Of a DNA stretch of 64,000 bases, positions 35,549 through 47,261 are shown in pieces. The notes under the pieces were generated by a model. The model was not told where the DNA came from, searched no databases, and was given only the letters and a program-made list of their open reading frames with translations. Both the position numbers and the translations under genes were made by a program. Position 1 is the stretch's first letter, and each line of letters opens with the position of its first letter. Source of the DNA: Staphylococcus equorum (GTDB lineage: Bacteria > Bacillota > Bacilli > Staphylococcales > Staphylococcaceae). The DNA lies in NCBI RefSeq assembly GCF_001747895.1, contig NZ_LNNB01000018.1, positions 1 through 64,000 of the forward strand, in the 5' to 3' direction.

Positions 35549-36283
35549 ATGAATGACAGGATTGAACAATTCAAGAACATCATTAATAATTCTAATAAAA
35601 TCACGTTTTTTACAGGTGCAGGTGTATCTGTCGCAAGTGGTGTCCCAGATTTTCGTTCTATGGGCGGGCTATTTGATGAAATTTCAAAAGATGGCTATGC
35701 ACCTGAATATTTATTAAGTACGGATTATCTTCAAGATGACCCAGTAGGCTTTGTTGATTTTTATCATAAACGTTTACTTATAGCTGATAAGCAACCGAAC
35801 CTTGTTCATCAATGGATTGCTCAACTAGAACAAGACAAACGTTCATTAGGGGTTATCACTCAAAACATCGACGGTCTGCATTCTGATGCAGGGAGTCTTA
35901 ATGTTGACGAACTGCATGGTACATTAAACCATTTCTATTGTATTGACTGCCATAAGGCATATTTCAAAAATTATATTATGGAACAGCATTTACGTGATTG
36001 TGAAGTGTGCGGTAGCCCCATTAGACCTGATATTGTACTTTATGGGGAATTATTAAATCAAAATACGATATATAATGCACTGGATAAAATAAATAAAGCT
36101 GATACTTTAGTCGTCCTAGGTTCGTCACTCGTAGTCCAACCAGCAGCAGGACTTATTTCGAACTTTAAAGGACAAAATCTAATTATCATTAATAATGACC
36201 CTACACCTTATGATAACCACGCAACTTTAGTCATTCATGACGACATGGTCAAAGTGGTTAATGAATTAGAATATGTAGAGTGA
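35549..36283 (+). CDS. cobB: Sir2-family NAD-dependent protein deacylase
   Basis: 244 residues from the ATG at 35549 (8 bases after GGAG); a GTG three codons earlier is less likely. NAD-binding TFFTGAGVSVASGVPDFRS (~residue 20), QNIDGLHSDAG, catalytic His in ELHGTLNHFYC, zinc cysteines CIDC and CEVC, and RPDIVLYGE, GSSLVVQPAAG. It removes acyl groups from lysine using NAD+. The spacing HGTLNHFYCIDCHKAYF and lack of the Tyr/Arg desuccinylase pair are not decisive for acyl preference. Single gene with a strong convergent terminator. Confidence 0.92.
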   Translation: MNDRIEQFKNIINNSNKITFFTGAGVSVASGVPDFRSMGGLFDEISKDGYAPEYLLSTDYLQDDPVGFVDFYHKRLLIADKQPNLVHQWIAQLEQDKRSLGVITQNIDGLHSDAGSLNVDELHGTLNHFYCIDCHKAYFKNYIMEQHLRDCEVCGSPIRPDIVLYGELLNQNTIYNALDKINKADTLVVLGSSLVVQPAAGLISNFKGQNLIIINNDPTPYDNHATLVIHDDMVKVVNELEYVE

Positions 36284-36314
36284 GTTATGTAGTGAAGTGA
36301 AAGCATTTATAAAA

Positions 36315-36350
36315 AAGGAGAACGCGTTTTATAAGACGCGTTCTCCTTTG
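36315..36350. terminator. Bidirectional terminator, cobB and bgl operon
   Basis: AAAGGAGAACGCG pairs with CGCGTTCTCCTTT over a 10-base loop between the converging sirtuin and beta-glucosidase genes. Confidence 0.92.
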
Positions 36351-36368
36351 CATTTATTTTTAGATAAG

Positions 36369-39661
<3,293 letters not shown>

Positions 39662-39687
39662 TTCTATCACTCCCGCCTTATTTAGAA

Positions 39688-39764
39688 CAAAAAAAACGAG
39701 ACCTAAACCACAAATAGATACACTTATCCCAAGATAAATTCATCTATTAATGGTTTAGGTCTCG
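39688..39764 (-). terminator. Conditional terminator in the bglP leader
   Basis: On the minus strand CGAGACCTAAACCA at 39764-39751 pairs with TGGTTTAGGTCTCG at 39710-39697, followed by T8. The 5' arm overlaps the RAT sequence, so LicT binding and terminator formation exclude each other. Confidence 0.92.
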
Positions 39765-39785
39765 CCTGCCGAACAGTCACAATCC
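39754..39785 (-). promoter_or_regulatory. RAT (ribonucleic antiterminator) for LicT
   Basis: GGATTGTGACTGTTCGGCAG followed by GCGAGACCTAAA on the minus strand matches the BglG/LicT antiterminator consensus. It lies between licT and bglP and overlaps the terminator arm. Confidence 0.92.
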
Positions 39786-39839
39786 TAAACAATTAATTGT
39801 TTATTTTGTTTTATTAACACTAAATATAGCACATAATTA

Positions 39840-40682
39840 TTAATTGTCAACGCTTTCATTTCTAGAAATTAATCTTTGTATATGGATAGTTAAGTACAAG
39901 ACTTCGTCTTTTGTCATTTCATATTGATACTTTTTCATTAAAAATACTTCGATTTTCTTCACACACTTAAACGCATCTTTATACTTCTCTTTTACAATAT
40001 CGTAAAGCTCAATTTCACTCGTATTAAGTGGATTCTTCGACAGAATACGTTGTGCAAGAAACTTTAAATGTGTTACAAATCTGAAGTAAGTTAAGCTTTC
40101 TTCATCAAAATCTAATCTAAAGTGATACTTCACTAAACTTAAAATGTTCTGTACCATTTCAGTTACTTGGTTATAATCTGCTAAGTTATTATGCTCTGCA
40201 TTTAACAAATGAATTGCGATAAAACCCACTTCATCAGCTGGTAATTTAACGCCTGCAATTTCTTCAATCCAGTCCAAACCACGCATCCCAACTTCATACT
40301 CAGTTGGATAGAACTTTTTTATTTCCCATAATAAGCCGTTTTTGATTGCCATACCTTCTTGTTGACGCTCAATCGCAAAGTTAATATGATCAGTGAGTGC
40401 AACATAAATCGTATCACTTAACTCTTTATGATACTCAATTTTTGCAACTTCAATAATCTTCTCAACTGCTTGCACAACCTCAATTGGCACTTCAATTAAT
40501 AACGTTTTAAAACGGTCTGATATTTCTTGGTTATTTAAATCAAAAATTTTATCAATCTTTGATTCTTCGACAATGTCCCCTTCTTCCTTCTGAAACCCAA
40601 TCCCTTTACCCATCACAACACGTTCCTGGTTGTTTTGAGTGACACTGATAACATTATTATTTATGATTTTATTTATTTTCAT
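39840..40682 (-). CDS. licT: BglG/LicT-family transcriptional antiterminator
   Basis: 280 residues. N-terminal RNA-binding CAT domain (KINKIINNNVISVTQNNQE, residues 2-~55) followed by two PRD domains with regulatory histidines in VALTDHINFAIERQ (~residue 100), HLLNAEHNN (~160), and VTHLKFLAQRI and LTIHIQRL in PRD2. When beta-glucosides are present PRD1 is dephosphorylated and HPr phosphorylates PRD2, allowing binding to the RAT before bglP. First gene of the bgl unit. Confidence 0.92.
   Translation of the reverse strand: MKINKIINNNVISVTQNNQERVVMGKGIGFQKEEGDIVEESKIDKIFDLNNQEISDRFKTLLIEVPIEVVQAVEKIIEVAKIEYHKELSDTIYVALTDHINFAIERQQEGMAIKNGLLWEIKKFYPTEYEVGMRGLDWIEEIAGVKLPADEVGFIAIHLLNAEHNNLADYNQVTEMVQNILSLVKYHFRLDFDEESLTYFRFVTHLKFLAQRILSKNPLNTSEIELYDIVKEKYKDAFKCVKKIEVFLMKKYQYEMTKDEVLYLTIHIQRLISRNESVDN
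39845..39858 (-). promoter_or_regulatory. cre site (CcpA) at the licT 3' end / bglP promoter
   Basis: TGAAAGCGTTGACA on the minus strand fits the cre consensus TGWAANCGNTNWCA. It spans the licT stop region and the promoter zone of bglP, consistent with glucose repression. Confidence 0.75.
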
Positions 40683-40842
40683 ATGACACCCCTTATTATA
40701 GTATATTGTGCCATATCGGTAGAATGAATATCAACTCTGTAAACGCTATGAGCACTGCGTCGTTATTCTGTTACTAAATCAATATCTTTATTAAACGACC
40801 AAATTGGATGTTCAGTCATAATTTCATAGGAAGTCATATTCA

Positions 40843-40873
40843 TTGACCTAAAGTATACTTTAAGGTTTATTAT
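40843..40873 (+). promoter_or_regulatory. MerR-type (AdhR/NmlR-like) promoter of the alcohol dehydrogenase
   Basis: TTGACC (40843-40848) and TATTAT (40868-40873) are separated by 19 bases, the stretched spacing typical of MerR-controlled promoters. The spacer contains CCTAAAGTATACTTTAAGG with a perfect 12-bp palindrome core, similar to the AdhR operator of Bacillus. Predicts induction by aldehyde or electrophile stress. The MerR gene itself is not in the window. Confidence 0.8.
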
Positions 40874-40932
40874 GAACAATGAAGTATATCAATAGAAATA
40901 TTCTGATGTACGAATATTGGAGGAATTAATAT

Positions 40933-41973
40933 ATGTTAAATGTTAAAGCTAGAGCTGTGAATAGTCCAGATTCTGATTTTTATGCTACGGAAATTAAAAG
41001 ACGTGATCTTGATACAAACGATATTTTAATAGAAATTAAATATGCAGGCATATGCCATTCTGATATTCACACTGCACATGGAGAATGGGGTCCCGTTAAT
41101 TACCCATTAGTGCCAGGTCATGAAATCTCAGGAATTGTTAAAGAAGTCGGTTCTGAAGTTAGTAAATATCAAATAGATGACCGTGTCGGCGTGGGTTGCA
41201 TGGTAGACTCTTGTGGGGAATGTGTACATTGCCAAAATGGCGAAGAACAATACTGTTTAAAAGGAAACGTCGGTACATATGCAGGTACAGACAGATATGG
41301 TGAACCAACTCAAGGTGGATACTCAACACATATCGTAGTACATGAAGATTTTGTATTACGTATTCCTGATAATATTGGTTTAGATGCTGCTGCACCTTTA
41401 CTTTGTGCTGGCATTACGACTTATTCACCTTTACATCATTGGAATGCAAATGAAGATAAAAAAGTAGCGATTATAGGTATGGGTGGACTTGGACATATGG
41501 CTGTTCAAATTGCACATGCTATGGGTGCTGAAGTAACTGTATTATCAAGAACATTAAATAAAGAAGAAGATGGTTTGAAATTAGGTGCTTCACATTATTA
41601 TGCAACAAGTGATGAAGCAACGTTTGAAACACTTGCAAGCTCATTTGATTTAATTATTAATACAGTGAGCGCGAATCTGAAATTAGATGATTACCTTGGA
41701 TTATTAACGCTAGATGGTACAATCGTTAATGTTGGGGCACCCGCAGAGCCTATATCATTACATGTAGCAAATTTAATTGGTCATCGTAGATCATTTGCTG
41801 GTTCAGCTATTGGCGGTATAAAAGAGACTCAAGAAATGTTAGATTTCTGTTCAAAACACAACATTGAACCTCAAATCGAATTAATTTCAGCTGATCAAAT
41901 TGATGATGCTTATAAGAGAGTCTTAGCTTCAGATGTTAAATATCGTTTTGTAATTGATACAAGTACTATGTAA
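40933..41973 (+). CDS. Zinc-dependent alcohol dehydrogenase (YahK/AdhA type)
   Basis: 346 residues. Catalytic zinc ligands in [14 protein letters not shown] and the GHEISG motif, structural zinc cysteines in [20 protein letters not shown], and NAD(P) site [13 protein letters not shown] (~residue 178). Length and motifs fit the cinnamyl-alcohol/YahK group that reduces aldehydes with NADPH, which agrees with the AdhR-like operator. Ribosome site GGAGG. Followed 50 bases later by a deaminase gene. A decayed partial copy of this gene and promoter lies at 50551-50751. Confidence 0.9.
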   Translation: MLNVKARAVNSPDSDFYATEIKRRDLDTNDILIEIKYAGICHSDIHTAHGEWGPVNYPLVPGHEISGIVKEVGSEVSKYQIDDRVGVGCMVDSCGECVHCQNGEEQYCLKGNVGTYAGTDRYGEPTQGGYSTHIVVHEDFVLRIPDNIGLDAAAPLLCAGITTYSPLHHWNANEDKKVAIIGMGGLGHMAVQIAHAMGAEVTVLSRTLNKEEDGLKLGASHYYATSDEATFETLASSFDLIINTVSANLKLDDYLGLLTLDGTIVNVGAPAEPISLHVANLIGHRRSFAGSAIGGIKETQEMLDFCSKHNIEPQIELISADQIDDAYKRVLASDVKYRFVIDTSTM

Positions 41974-42022
41974 TATTTTTGAAAGAATAATATTCATTTG
42001 TAATTACTAAGGAGGCTATTAG

Positions 42023-42499
42023 ATGGTTAGTGAATCTGATATTACTTATTTAGAGAGATGTGTCGAATTAGCAGAACAGGCACTGAATAAAGGAGACGAA
42101 CCGTTTGGATCTATATTAGTGAGCTCTAATGGCAACGTTTTATTTGAAGATCACAACCATGTTAGTGGTGGTGATCACACTAGACACCCTGAGTTTGAAA
42201 TAGCGAAATGGGCTGCTAATCATTTAACACCAGAAGAGCGCAAGACAGCAACGGTTTATACTTCTGGCGAACACTGCCCGATGTGTGCCGCTGCGCATGG
42301 TTGGGTAGGTCTTGGAAGAATTGTTTACGCCAGTTCTTCTGAACAATTAAATATGTGGCTAAGTGAGATAGGCGCACCACCATCACCAGTAAAAAGTTTA
42401 CCTATCCATCAAGTTATTGAAAATGCTGATGTCGATGGTCCAGTTCAAGCATTGGCAGAAAAAGTACACACTTTACATTTAAAGTTACACAAAAAATAG
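42023..42499 (+). CDS. Nucleoside deaminase (cytidine/guanine deaminase-like)
   Basis: 158 residues. Zinc-dependent deaminase motifs: HPEFEIAKW in place of H[AC]E (~residue 54), and EHCPMCAAAHGW (PCxxC, ~residue 82). The N-terminal CVELAEQALNKGDEPFGSIL and the TxHPE motif fit the guanine-deaminase/nucleoside-deaminase branch; KSLPIHQVIENADVDGPV in the C-terminus is typical. Likely transcribed with the alcohol dehydrogenase. Substrate (guanine, cytosine or tRNA adenosine) not certain. Confidence 0.87.
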   Translation: MVSESDITYLERCVELAEQALNKGDEPFGSILVSSNGNVLFEDHNHVSGGDHTRHPEFEIAKWAANHLTPEERKTATVYTSGEHCPMCAAAHGWVGLGRIVYASSSEQLNMWLSEIGAPPSPVKSLPIHQVIENADVDGPVQALAEKVHTLHLKLHKK

Positions 42500-42553
42500 T
42501 TAGATTTCTTGCTAAAAATTTTAAAAAGCGCCTTAAATTGGACGAAAATAGTT

Positions 42554-42588
42554 CTCCTCAATATTTGATGAATATTGAGGAGTTTTTT
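42554..42588 (+). terminator. Terminator after the deaminase gene
   Basis: CTCCTCAATATT pairs with AATATTGAGGAG over a 5-base loop, followed by TTTTTT. Confidence 0.92.
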
Positions 42589-42909
42589 ATGTCTAAATTA
42601 GTTGCTGTTGCCATTACTCGATTTAGAAAGATGGCACTTTGTTTAACTACATTTGAAGCAAATTCATTAGTTTTAATTTTTTAATAATCCCAATCAATTA
42701 GGATAACTTTCTGCTTATCGATTAATAATGAGATATTTTAAATTTTACTAATTGATTTATTAAATATACACTTTCACGACATTAAATACATATATTGATA
42801 TAATTTTATCACAATATAAGTTTCTTATTGCTTACCAAATAATAAAACTGATTATTTTGAAATTGAGTATTGCTTTAGTTAGTCAACTAATATAAGATAA
42901 TATATAATT
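42589..42909. other. AT-rich spacer of about 320 bases
   Basis: Only a 31-codon frame from 42590 without a ribosome site; no feature is supported before the T-box leader. Confidence 0.5.
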
Positions 42910-42914
42910 TAAGA

Positions 42915-43154
42915 TGATGGTCGGAGAAAAAGAAAAAGTATTTACTTAAACAGGGATTAGAGGTCATCGGCTGAAAGCTTCTATACTTATAAATACTTTA
43001 CTACTTTGGAGATATGTATGAAAATACATCGTTTAATAACATGTTACGTTGTTCAATGAGCCCTAATTGGTTAACAAATCAATTAGGGGAATTTGGGTGG
43101 TACCACGAGACTGCGCTCGTCCCTATATCTATAGGGATAAGCGCAGTTTTTTTA
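42915..43154 (+). ncRNA. T-box riboswitch controlling the second threonyl-tRNA synthetase gene
   Basis: Classical T-box layout: Stem I region from ~42915, the conserved T-box AATTTGGGTGGTACCACGAG (43090-43109) and a terminator (ACTGCGCT...TCCCTATA with its complement and T7) at 43110-43154. AAAGTATTTA (42936) pairs with TAAATACTTT (42990) at the base of Stem I; a candidate Thr specifier ACT lies at 42985-42987, but its place in the loop is not certain. Uncharged tRNA-Thr should allow read-through into the synthetase gene 24 bases on. Confidence 0.92.
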
Positions 43155-43178
43155 TCATAAATAAAAGGAGTGTTATCA

Positions 43179-45092
43179 ATGTTTGCAGATAATGTGAAAG
43201 TTAAACTATCAAATAATAATGAATTGGAGGTGCCCCAAGAAACAACGTTACTTCATATTGCTAAAAATATTGGTAGCTCTTTTTCAAAAAAAGCTGCCCT
43301 AGGATATGTTAACGGCGAATTAAAAGAACTTAATTATGTACTCGAGGAAGATTGTAAAGTTAATTTCATTACTTTTGAAGATCAAGAAGCCGAAGAATCA
43401 ATGAGATATACATTATCTTTTTTAATTAGTTATGTAATTCAAAATCACTTTGAAGGTATTGAAATCGCTGATATAGGCGTTAATAATGAAGTTTTTTATT
43501 GTGATTTCCAAACTCCAATTAAAAACCTGAACAAAGATGATTTGAAACTCCTCAACAAATCACTTAATAAGCTTATAGAATCTAATCCAACAATAGAAGT
43601 ATCTGAGGTACCAATAGAAACAGCAAAGCAAGTATTGGGAGACAAAAAATACATGAAATATCATGTTGAAAACAGCGAGGATAGTAAGGTTAGAATTGCT
43701 GAAATTGGAGACTATAAATCATTAATTAGTTATCCAATTATTAATAATTTGTCGAAACTCAAAAATCATAAACTCGAAAATATTTCATCTACAAATTGGC
43801 TGAGAGATGTTGATAATGAGTCCCTACAACGTATATCAGGTATCGCATTTTCTAATAGGAAATCCTTAGAAAAACACGAAGCATTTCTTAAAAAATATGA
43901 AAACATTAATCATAGAAAAATAGGTAAAGAACTCAATTTGTTTACATTTTCTGATTATGCACCTGGTATGCCTTTTTATAAACACAATGGCCAAATTATA
44001 CGTCTTGAACTTCAAAACCTTTTAAGAAAACTACAATTTGAAGAAGATTATGAAGAAGTTTATACACCGTTTATAATGAATGAGTCATTATGGAAGGATA
44101 GTGGGCATTGGGATCACTATAAAGATAATATGTATTTTACAGAAGTAGATGATATAAAATATTCATTGAAGCCTATGAATTGTCCAGGTCATATGCTCAT
44201 TTATAAAAATGAGCATCACTCATATAGAGATTTACCTATTCGAATGGCCGAATTTGGTCAAGTACACCGTCATGAGCTAAGTGGCTCTTTAAATGGTTTG
44301 TTCAGAGTAAGAACTTTTAACCAAGATGATGCCCATATTTATGTGAGTAAAAACCAAATAGAAAGTGAAATTCTTAATGTACTTAATCTAATTGATAAGG
44401 TATATACTATCTTCGGGTTTGACTACAGTATCGAGTTATCTACGCGTCCAGAAGACTACATGGGAGATATAAGTTTATGGGATTTTGCCGAAACATCTCT
44501 TGAAAATGTTCTAAAATATAATAATTTAAAATATACAGTTAATGAAAAAGATGGTGCATTTTATGGACCGAAAATAGATATCCATATTAAAGATGCATTA
44601 GGTAGAAGTCACCAATGTGGCACGATACAGCTTGATTTTCAAATGCCTGAAAAATTCGATTTAAATTATATTAATGAAGCCAATGAAAAAGAAAGACCTG
44701 TGGTTATTCATAGAGCAATTTATGGATCTATCGATCGCTTTTTAGGTATTTTACTTGAACACTATGCTGGCAATTTACCGTTATGGTTAGCGCCAAATCA
44801 GGTTAATGTCATACCTGTTAATAACAACATACATTTGAATCATGTAAGTCAAATTAAAAAGCAATTAAAATCTAAAGGTATAAGAATCAGTGTTGATATA
44901 AGCGAAGAAAAAATGGGCTATAAAATTAGAAATGCTCAAATTAAAAAAGTTCCCTATACTATAGTTATCGGTGATGATGAAGTAAGTAATAATACATTAT
45001 CAGTTCGAAAATATGGCGAAAATGAAGGCCAAATGTATAATGTGAACGAATTTATAGCAATCGTTATGAATGAAAATAATATATTAAACTAG
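43179..45092 (+). CDS. Second threonyl-tRNA synthetase, editing-site residues lost
   Basis: 637 residues from the ATG at 43179 (AAAGGAG upstream; a GTG three codons earlier is less likely). Domain order is that of ThrRS: TGS (1-65), N2 editing-like domain (66-~220), class II core with NCPGHMLIY (zinc Cys), QVHRHELSGSL (zinc His), motif 2 RVRTFNQDDAH, motif 3 region IHRAIYGSIDRFLGIL (third zinc His), and the anticodon domain with DISEEKMGYKIRNAQ. In the editing domain the HxxxH pair becomes Arg76/Ser80 (MRYTLSF), and no Cys-x3-His exists where the second half (CRGxH) belongs (DYKSLISYPI). So the core should charge tRNA-Thr but not clear mischarged Ser. It is a paralogue of the housekeeping ThrS, controlled by its own T-box; ThrZ of Bacillus is a known precedent for a second gene. 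Confidence 0.9.
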   Translation: MFADNVKVKLSNNNELEVPQETTLLHIAKNIGSSFSKKAALGYVNGELKELNYVLEEDCKVNFITFEDQEAEESMRYTLSFLISYVIQNHFEGIEIADIGVNNEVFYCDFQTPIKNLNKDDLKLLNKSLNKLIESNPTIEVSEVPIETAKQVLGDKKYMKYHVENSEDSKVRIAEIGDYKSLISYPIINNLSKLKNHKLENISSTNWLRDVDNESLQRISGIAFSNRKSLEKHEAFLKKYENINHRKIGKELNLFTFSDYAPGMPFYKHNGQIIRLELQNLLRKLQFEEDYEEVYTPFIMNESLWKDSGHWDHYKDNMYFTEVDDIKYSLKPMNCPGHMLIYKNEHHSYRDLPIRMAEFGQVHRHELSGSLNGLFRVRTFNQDDAHIYVSKNQIESEILNVLNLIDKVYTIFGFDYSIELSTRPEDYMGDISLWDFAETSLENVLKYNNLKYTVNEKDGAFYGPKIDIHIKDALGRSHQCGTIQLDFQMPEKFDLNYINEANEKERPVVIHRAIYGSIDRFLGILLEHYAGNLPLWLAPNQVNVIPVNNNIHLNHVSQIKKQLKSKGIRISVDISEEKMGYKIRNAQIKKVPYTIVIGDDEVSNNTLSVRKYGENEGQMYNVNEFIAIVMNENNILN

Positions 45093-45104
45093 TATTAGGA
45101 AGAT

Positions 45105-45143
45105 GAAAGGTTTACTAGAATCAGCTAGTAAACCTTTCTTTTT
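45105..45143 (+). terminator. Terminator of the ThrRS gene
   Basis: GAAAGGTTTACTAG pairs with CTAGTAAACCTTTC over a 6-base loop, followed by T6. Confidence 0.92.
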
Positions 45144-45187
45144 ATAAATTTTGGCTAACTATTATTTTTCTTCGAGCAGACTTAGAA

Positions 45188-45649
45188 TTAATTTGAGTTA
45201 TTTTTATTCCATTCCATAAAATATTCATATTCTTGAGTTTCATCTTCAAAATCTTTAGATATAATTTCAAAATTATGTTCCAGATAAAATTTAGTAGCTC
45301 TAACATTCTTCTCATATACATATAACTTTAGCATTTTATAATCAGTTTTTAATTTTTTCAGAAACAACTTTCCTATTCCTTTATTACGATAACTAGCATT
45401 GATAAAAATCCCTGCAATATAATTTTCATATAAGCCTGCAAACCCAACTATTTGATTATCCTCGTAGTAGACATAAATGGTTGAATCAGGAAACATCTTT
45501 TTTACTCTGTCTAGATTTCCAATCCAATAATCACGATTTATAAAACTATGAGCATCTAAATTCGAATTTAGCCAAATATTTGAAATCATTTCTTTTGATT
45601 CAGAGTCTAGCATAGTTAGTTTTTTTATCATTAACAAGGCTCCCTTCAA
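45188..45649 (-). CDS. GNAT family N-acetyltransferase
   Basis: 153 residues. RimI-like GNAT fold: acetyl-CoA loop ASYRNKGIGKLFLKKL (~residue 86, R-x-x-G-x-G), and the C-terminal beta-bulge KLYVYEKNVRATKFYLEHNFEIISKDFEDE. Start at 45649 with GGGAGCC upstream, or the ATG six codons later. Convergent with the ThrRS gene and downstream of an MFS gene on the same strand. It could acetylate a small molecule (for example a drug) or a protein; substrate unknown. Confidence 0.87.
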   Translation of the reverse strand: MKGALLMIKKLTMLDSESKEMISNIWLNSNLDAHSFINRDYWIGNLDRVKKMFPDSTIYVYYEDNQIVGFAGLYENYIAGIFINASYRNKGIGKLFLKKLKTDYKMLKLYVYEKNVRATKFYLEHNFEIISKDFEDETQEYEYFMEWNKNNSN

Positions 45650-45694
45650 TTAAATCATCTTATTACTTTCACATCTTCTAAGCTCATCTTAAAA

Positions 45695-46876
45695 TCAAGC
45701 ATTTCTTCTTAAACGACTATTTTCATTATAACTAAATAAAAACAAACCGTTTGCTAGAATGAAAATCAAAGCTATTATCACATACAATGTGTGTAGTGAT
45801 ATTACTTCCAATAATAATGAAGCTGAATAACCAGCTATGGGTATAGTGCCCCAAGTAAATAAATATATCGTAGCATTTACTTTACCTCTTATATTTTCAG
45901 GAACAATTTCATATTGAACTGTGGTTCTTAAAACACTCCCAAAGCTTCTACAGAGATATCCTAAAAATACACCTAAGAAGAATAAATATGATTTTGAAAT
46001 AAGTAATAAAAATGGAATACTTAAAATGAGGTTTACTACCCCTATTGATTTTTCAAAGCTAAACTTTTTAATAATTATATTAGGAAGTACCGAACCAACT
46101 ATAGCTCCAAATGAAAGCAATCCTATTATAATTCCTGCTAATTGATTACTTAATTCTAAATATCTTACCAAGTATAAAACCATGGTATTTGTAAGTATTG
46201 TCATTGAAAAATTAATCCCCATTGTAACGATGATTATCAAAATGAGTTTTCTATTTTTTAAAATATATTTTAACGAATTGAGATTAAGTTTTTCGTTATT
46301 CTGATTAACATCTTTTTTATACGAATTGCTATCCAATCTTCTTAATTTGTAAGTATAAATTAAGAAGTTTAGTATCTGCAAAAGCAGCAATATAAACATA
46401 GTGACATCTATACTATTAGTTAACGTAAAAGTTATTATTGGAGATATAAAATTGACAACTGATCTAACTAGTTGAACTAAACTATTAATAGAAGTTAAAT
46501 CTTCAGTAAAATAATCTGGAATAAAAACGCTTGTATTAATTTCTAAGACACTTGAAGATAAGCTCATTACAGCAATAATAATAAATACAATCGCAAAGTC
46601 ATTCATGTTACGCAGTACAGTGAAAATAAAAATCAAATTCAACATGATATAGACTAAATATGTGAATATAGGCACTTTCACACTAGAAAATTTGTCGATG
46701 AGATATCCTGAGAATTTACTAAATATGATAAAGCCTATTGAGTAAGTTGACGTAAGGAACACTATTTTAGAATCAGAGAATTGCCATGACGTTATACCAA
46801 TTAGTGGTATGAGATAAATAATCATGTCATTTATCAATAATCGATTAAATTCAGTAAAGATAAAGTTATTGCGCAT
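45695..46876 (-). CDS. MFS transporter (efflux type)
   Basis: 393 residues with 12 predicted helices. MFS-typical segments are SGYLIDKFSSVKVPIFTYL (loop 2-3, G-x-L-x-D-x-[FR]), and IIIKKFSFEKSIGVVNLILS in the repeat. The family of 12-helix antiporters of this length is mostly drug or metabolite exporters. It begins within the last codons of a 58-residue ORF (11-base overlap), and the GNAT gene follows after 45 bases, so the three form an operon beside the paralogous ThrRS. Role in resistance is inference. Confidence 0.87.
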   Translation of the reverse strand: MRNNFIFTEFNRLLINDMIIYLIPLIGITSWQFSDSKIVFLTSTYSIGFIIFSKFSGYLIDKFSSVKVPIFTYLVYIMLNLIFIFTVLRNMNDFAIVFIIIAVMSLSSSVLEINTSVFIPDYFTEDLTSINSLVQLVRSVVNFISPIITFTLTNSIDVTMFILLLLQILNFLIYTYKLRRLDSNSYKKDVNQNNEKLNLNSLKYILKNRKLILIIIVTMGINFSMTILTNTMVLYLVRYLELSNQLAGIIIGLLSFGAIVGSVLPNIIIKKFSFEKSIGVVNLILSIPFLLLISKSYLFFLGVFLGYLCRSFGSVLRTTVQYEIVPENIRGKVNATIYLFTWGTIPIAGYSASLLLEVISLHTLYVIIALIFILANGLFLFSYNENSRLRRNA

Positions 46877-47042
46877 TTTTCAACTTTCCCGAATACATAG
46901 TGTTAGGGTGAAGCTTTTCGAAAACCTTTATTACACCTTTATATAGAATCTTTGAGTACATACTAAACCTCTTATAATGACTGAATTCAACCTCATAAAT
47001 GAATTGTTCTTCTAAAGTTAATAAACTCATACTTCTTAACAT
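46866..47042 (-). CDS. 58-residue small ORF upstream of, and overlapping, the MFS gene
   Basis: ATG at 47042 behind AGAGGGG; MLRSMSLLTLEEQFIYEVEF, then a basic half ending KLHPNTMYSGKLKNAQ. The stop overlaps the MFS start by 11 bases, suggesting translational coupling or an upstream regulatory peptide. No family recognised. It could also be a precursor peptide exported by the MFS protein; the sequence alone cannot decide. Confidence 0.6.
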   Translation of the reverse strand: MLRSMSLLTLEEQFIYEVEFSHYKRFSMYSKILYKGVIKVFEKLHPNTMYSGKLKNAQ

Positions 47043-47153
47043 GTTATCCCCTCTTTTAACACGAAGTAAAATTACATTTTTATTTTATATCGATTTGTGT
47101 TGTTCATCAACTATATTATAATTTTTATTTTCTATTGAATGGGCAACTCTCTT

Positions 47154-47193
47154 CATAAAAAAACACTTTCGTTTGAATTCAACGAAAGTGTTT
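47154..47193 (-). terminator. Terminator of the large SF1 helicase gene
   Basis: AAACACTTTCGTT pairs with AACGAAAGTGTTT over a 7-base loop, with T7 after it on the minus strand; 70 bases beyond the helicase stop. Confidence 0.9.
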
Positions 47194-47261
47194 ATATTAC
47201 TATGACTTATGCTCAACTATATAGAAAGATTACTTTTAACTAATTGAACCTTTTATTTATA

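Noticed and set aside
40737-40752. Second cre-like site TGTAAACGCTATGA upstream of licT
   Set aside because: The 3' half deviates from the consensus, so it is not listed as a feature.
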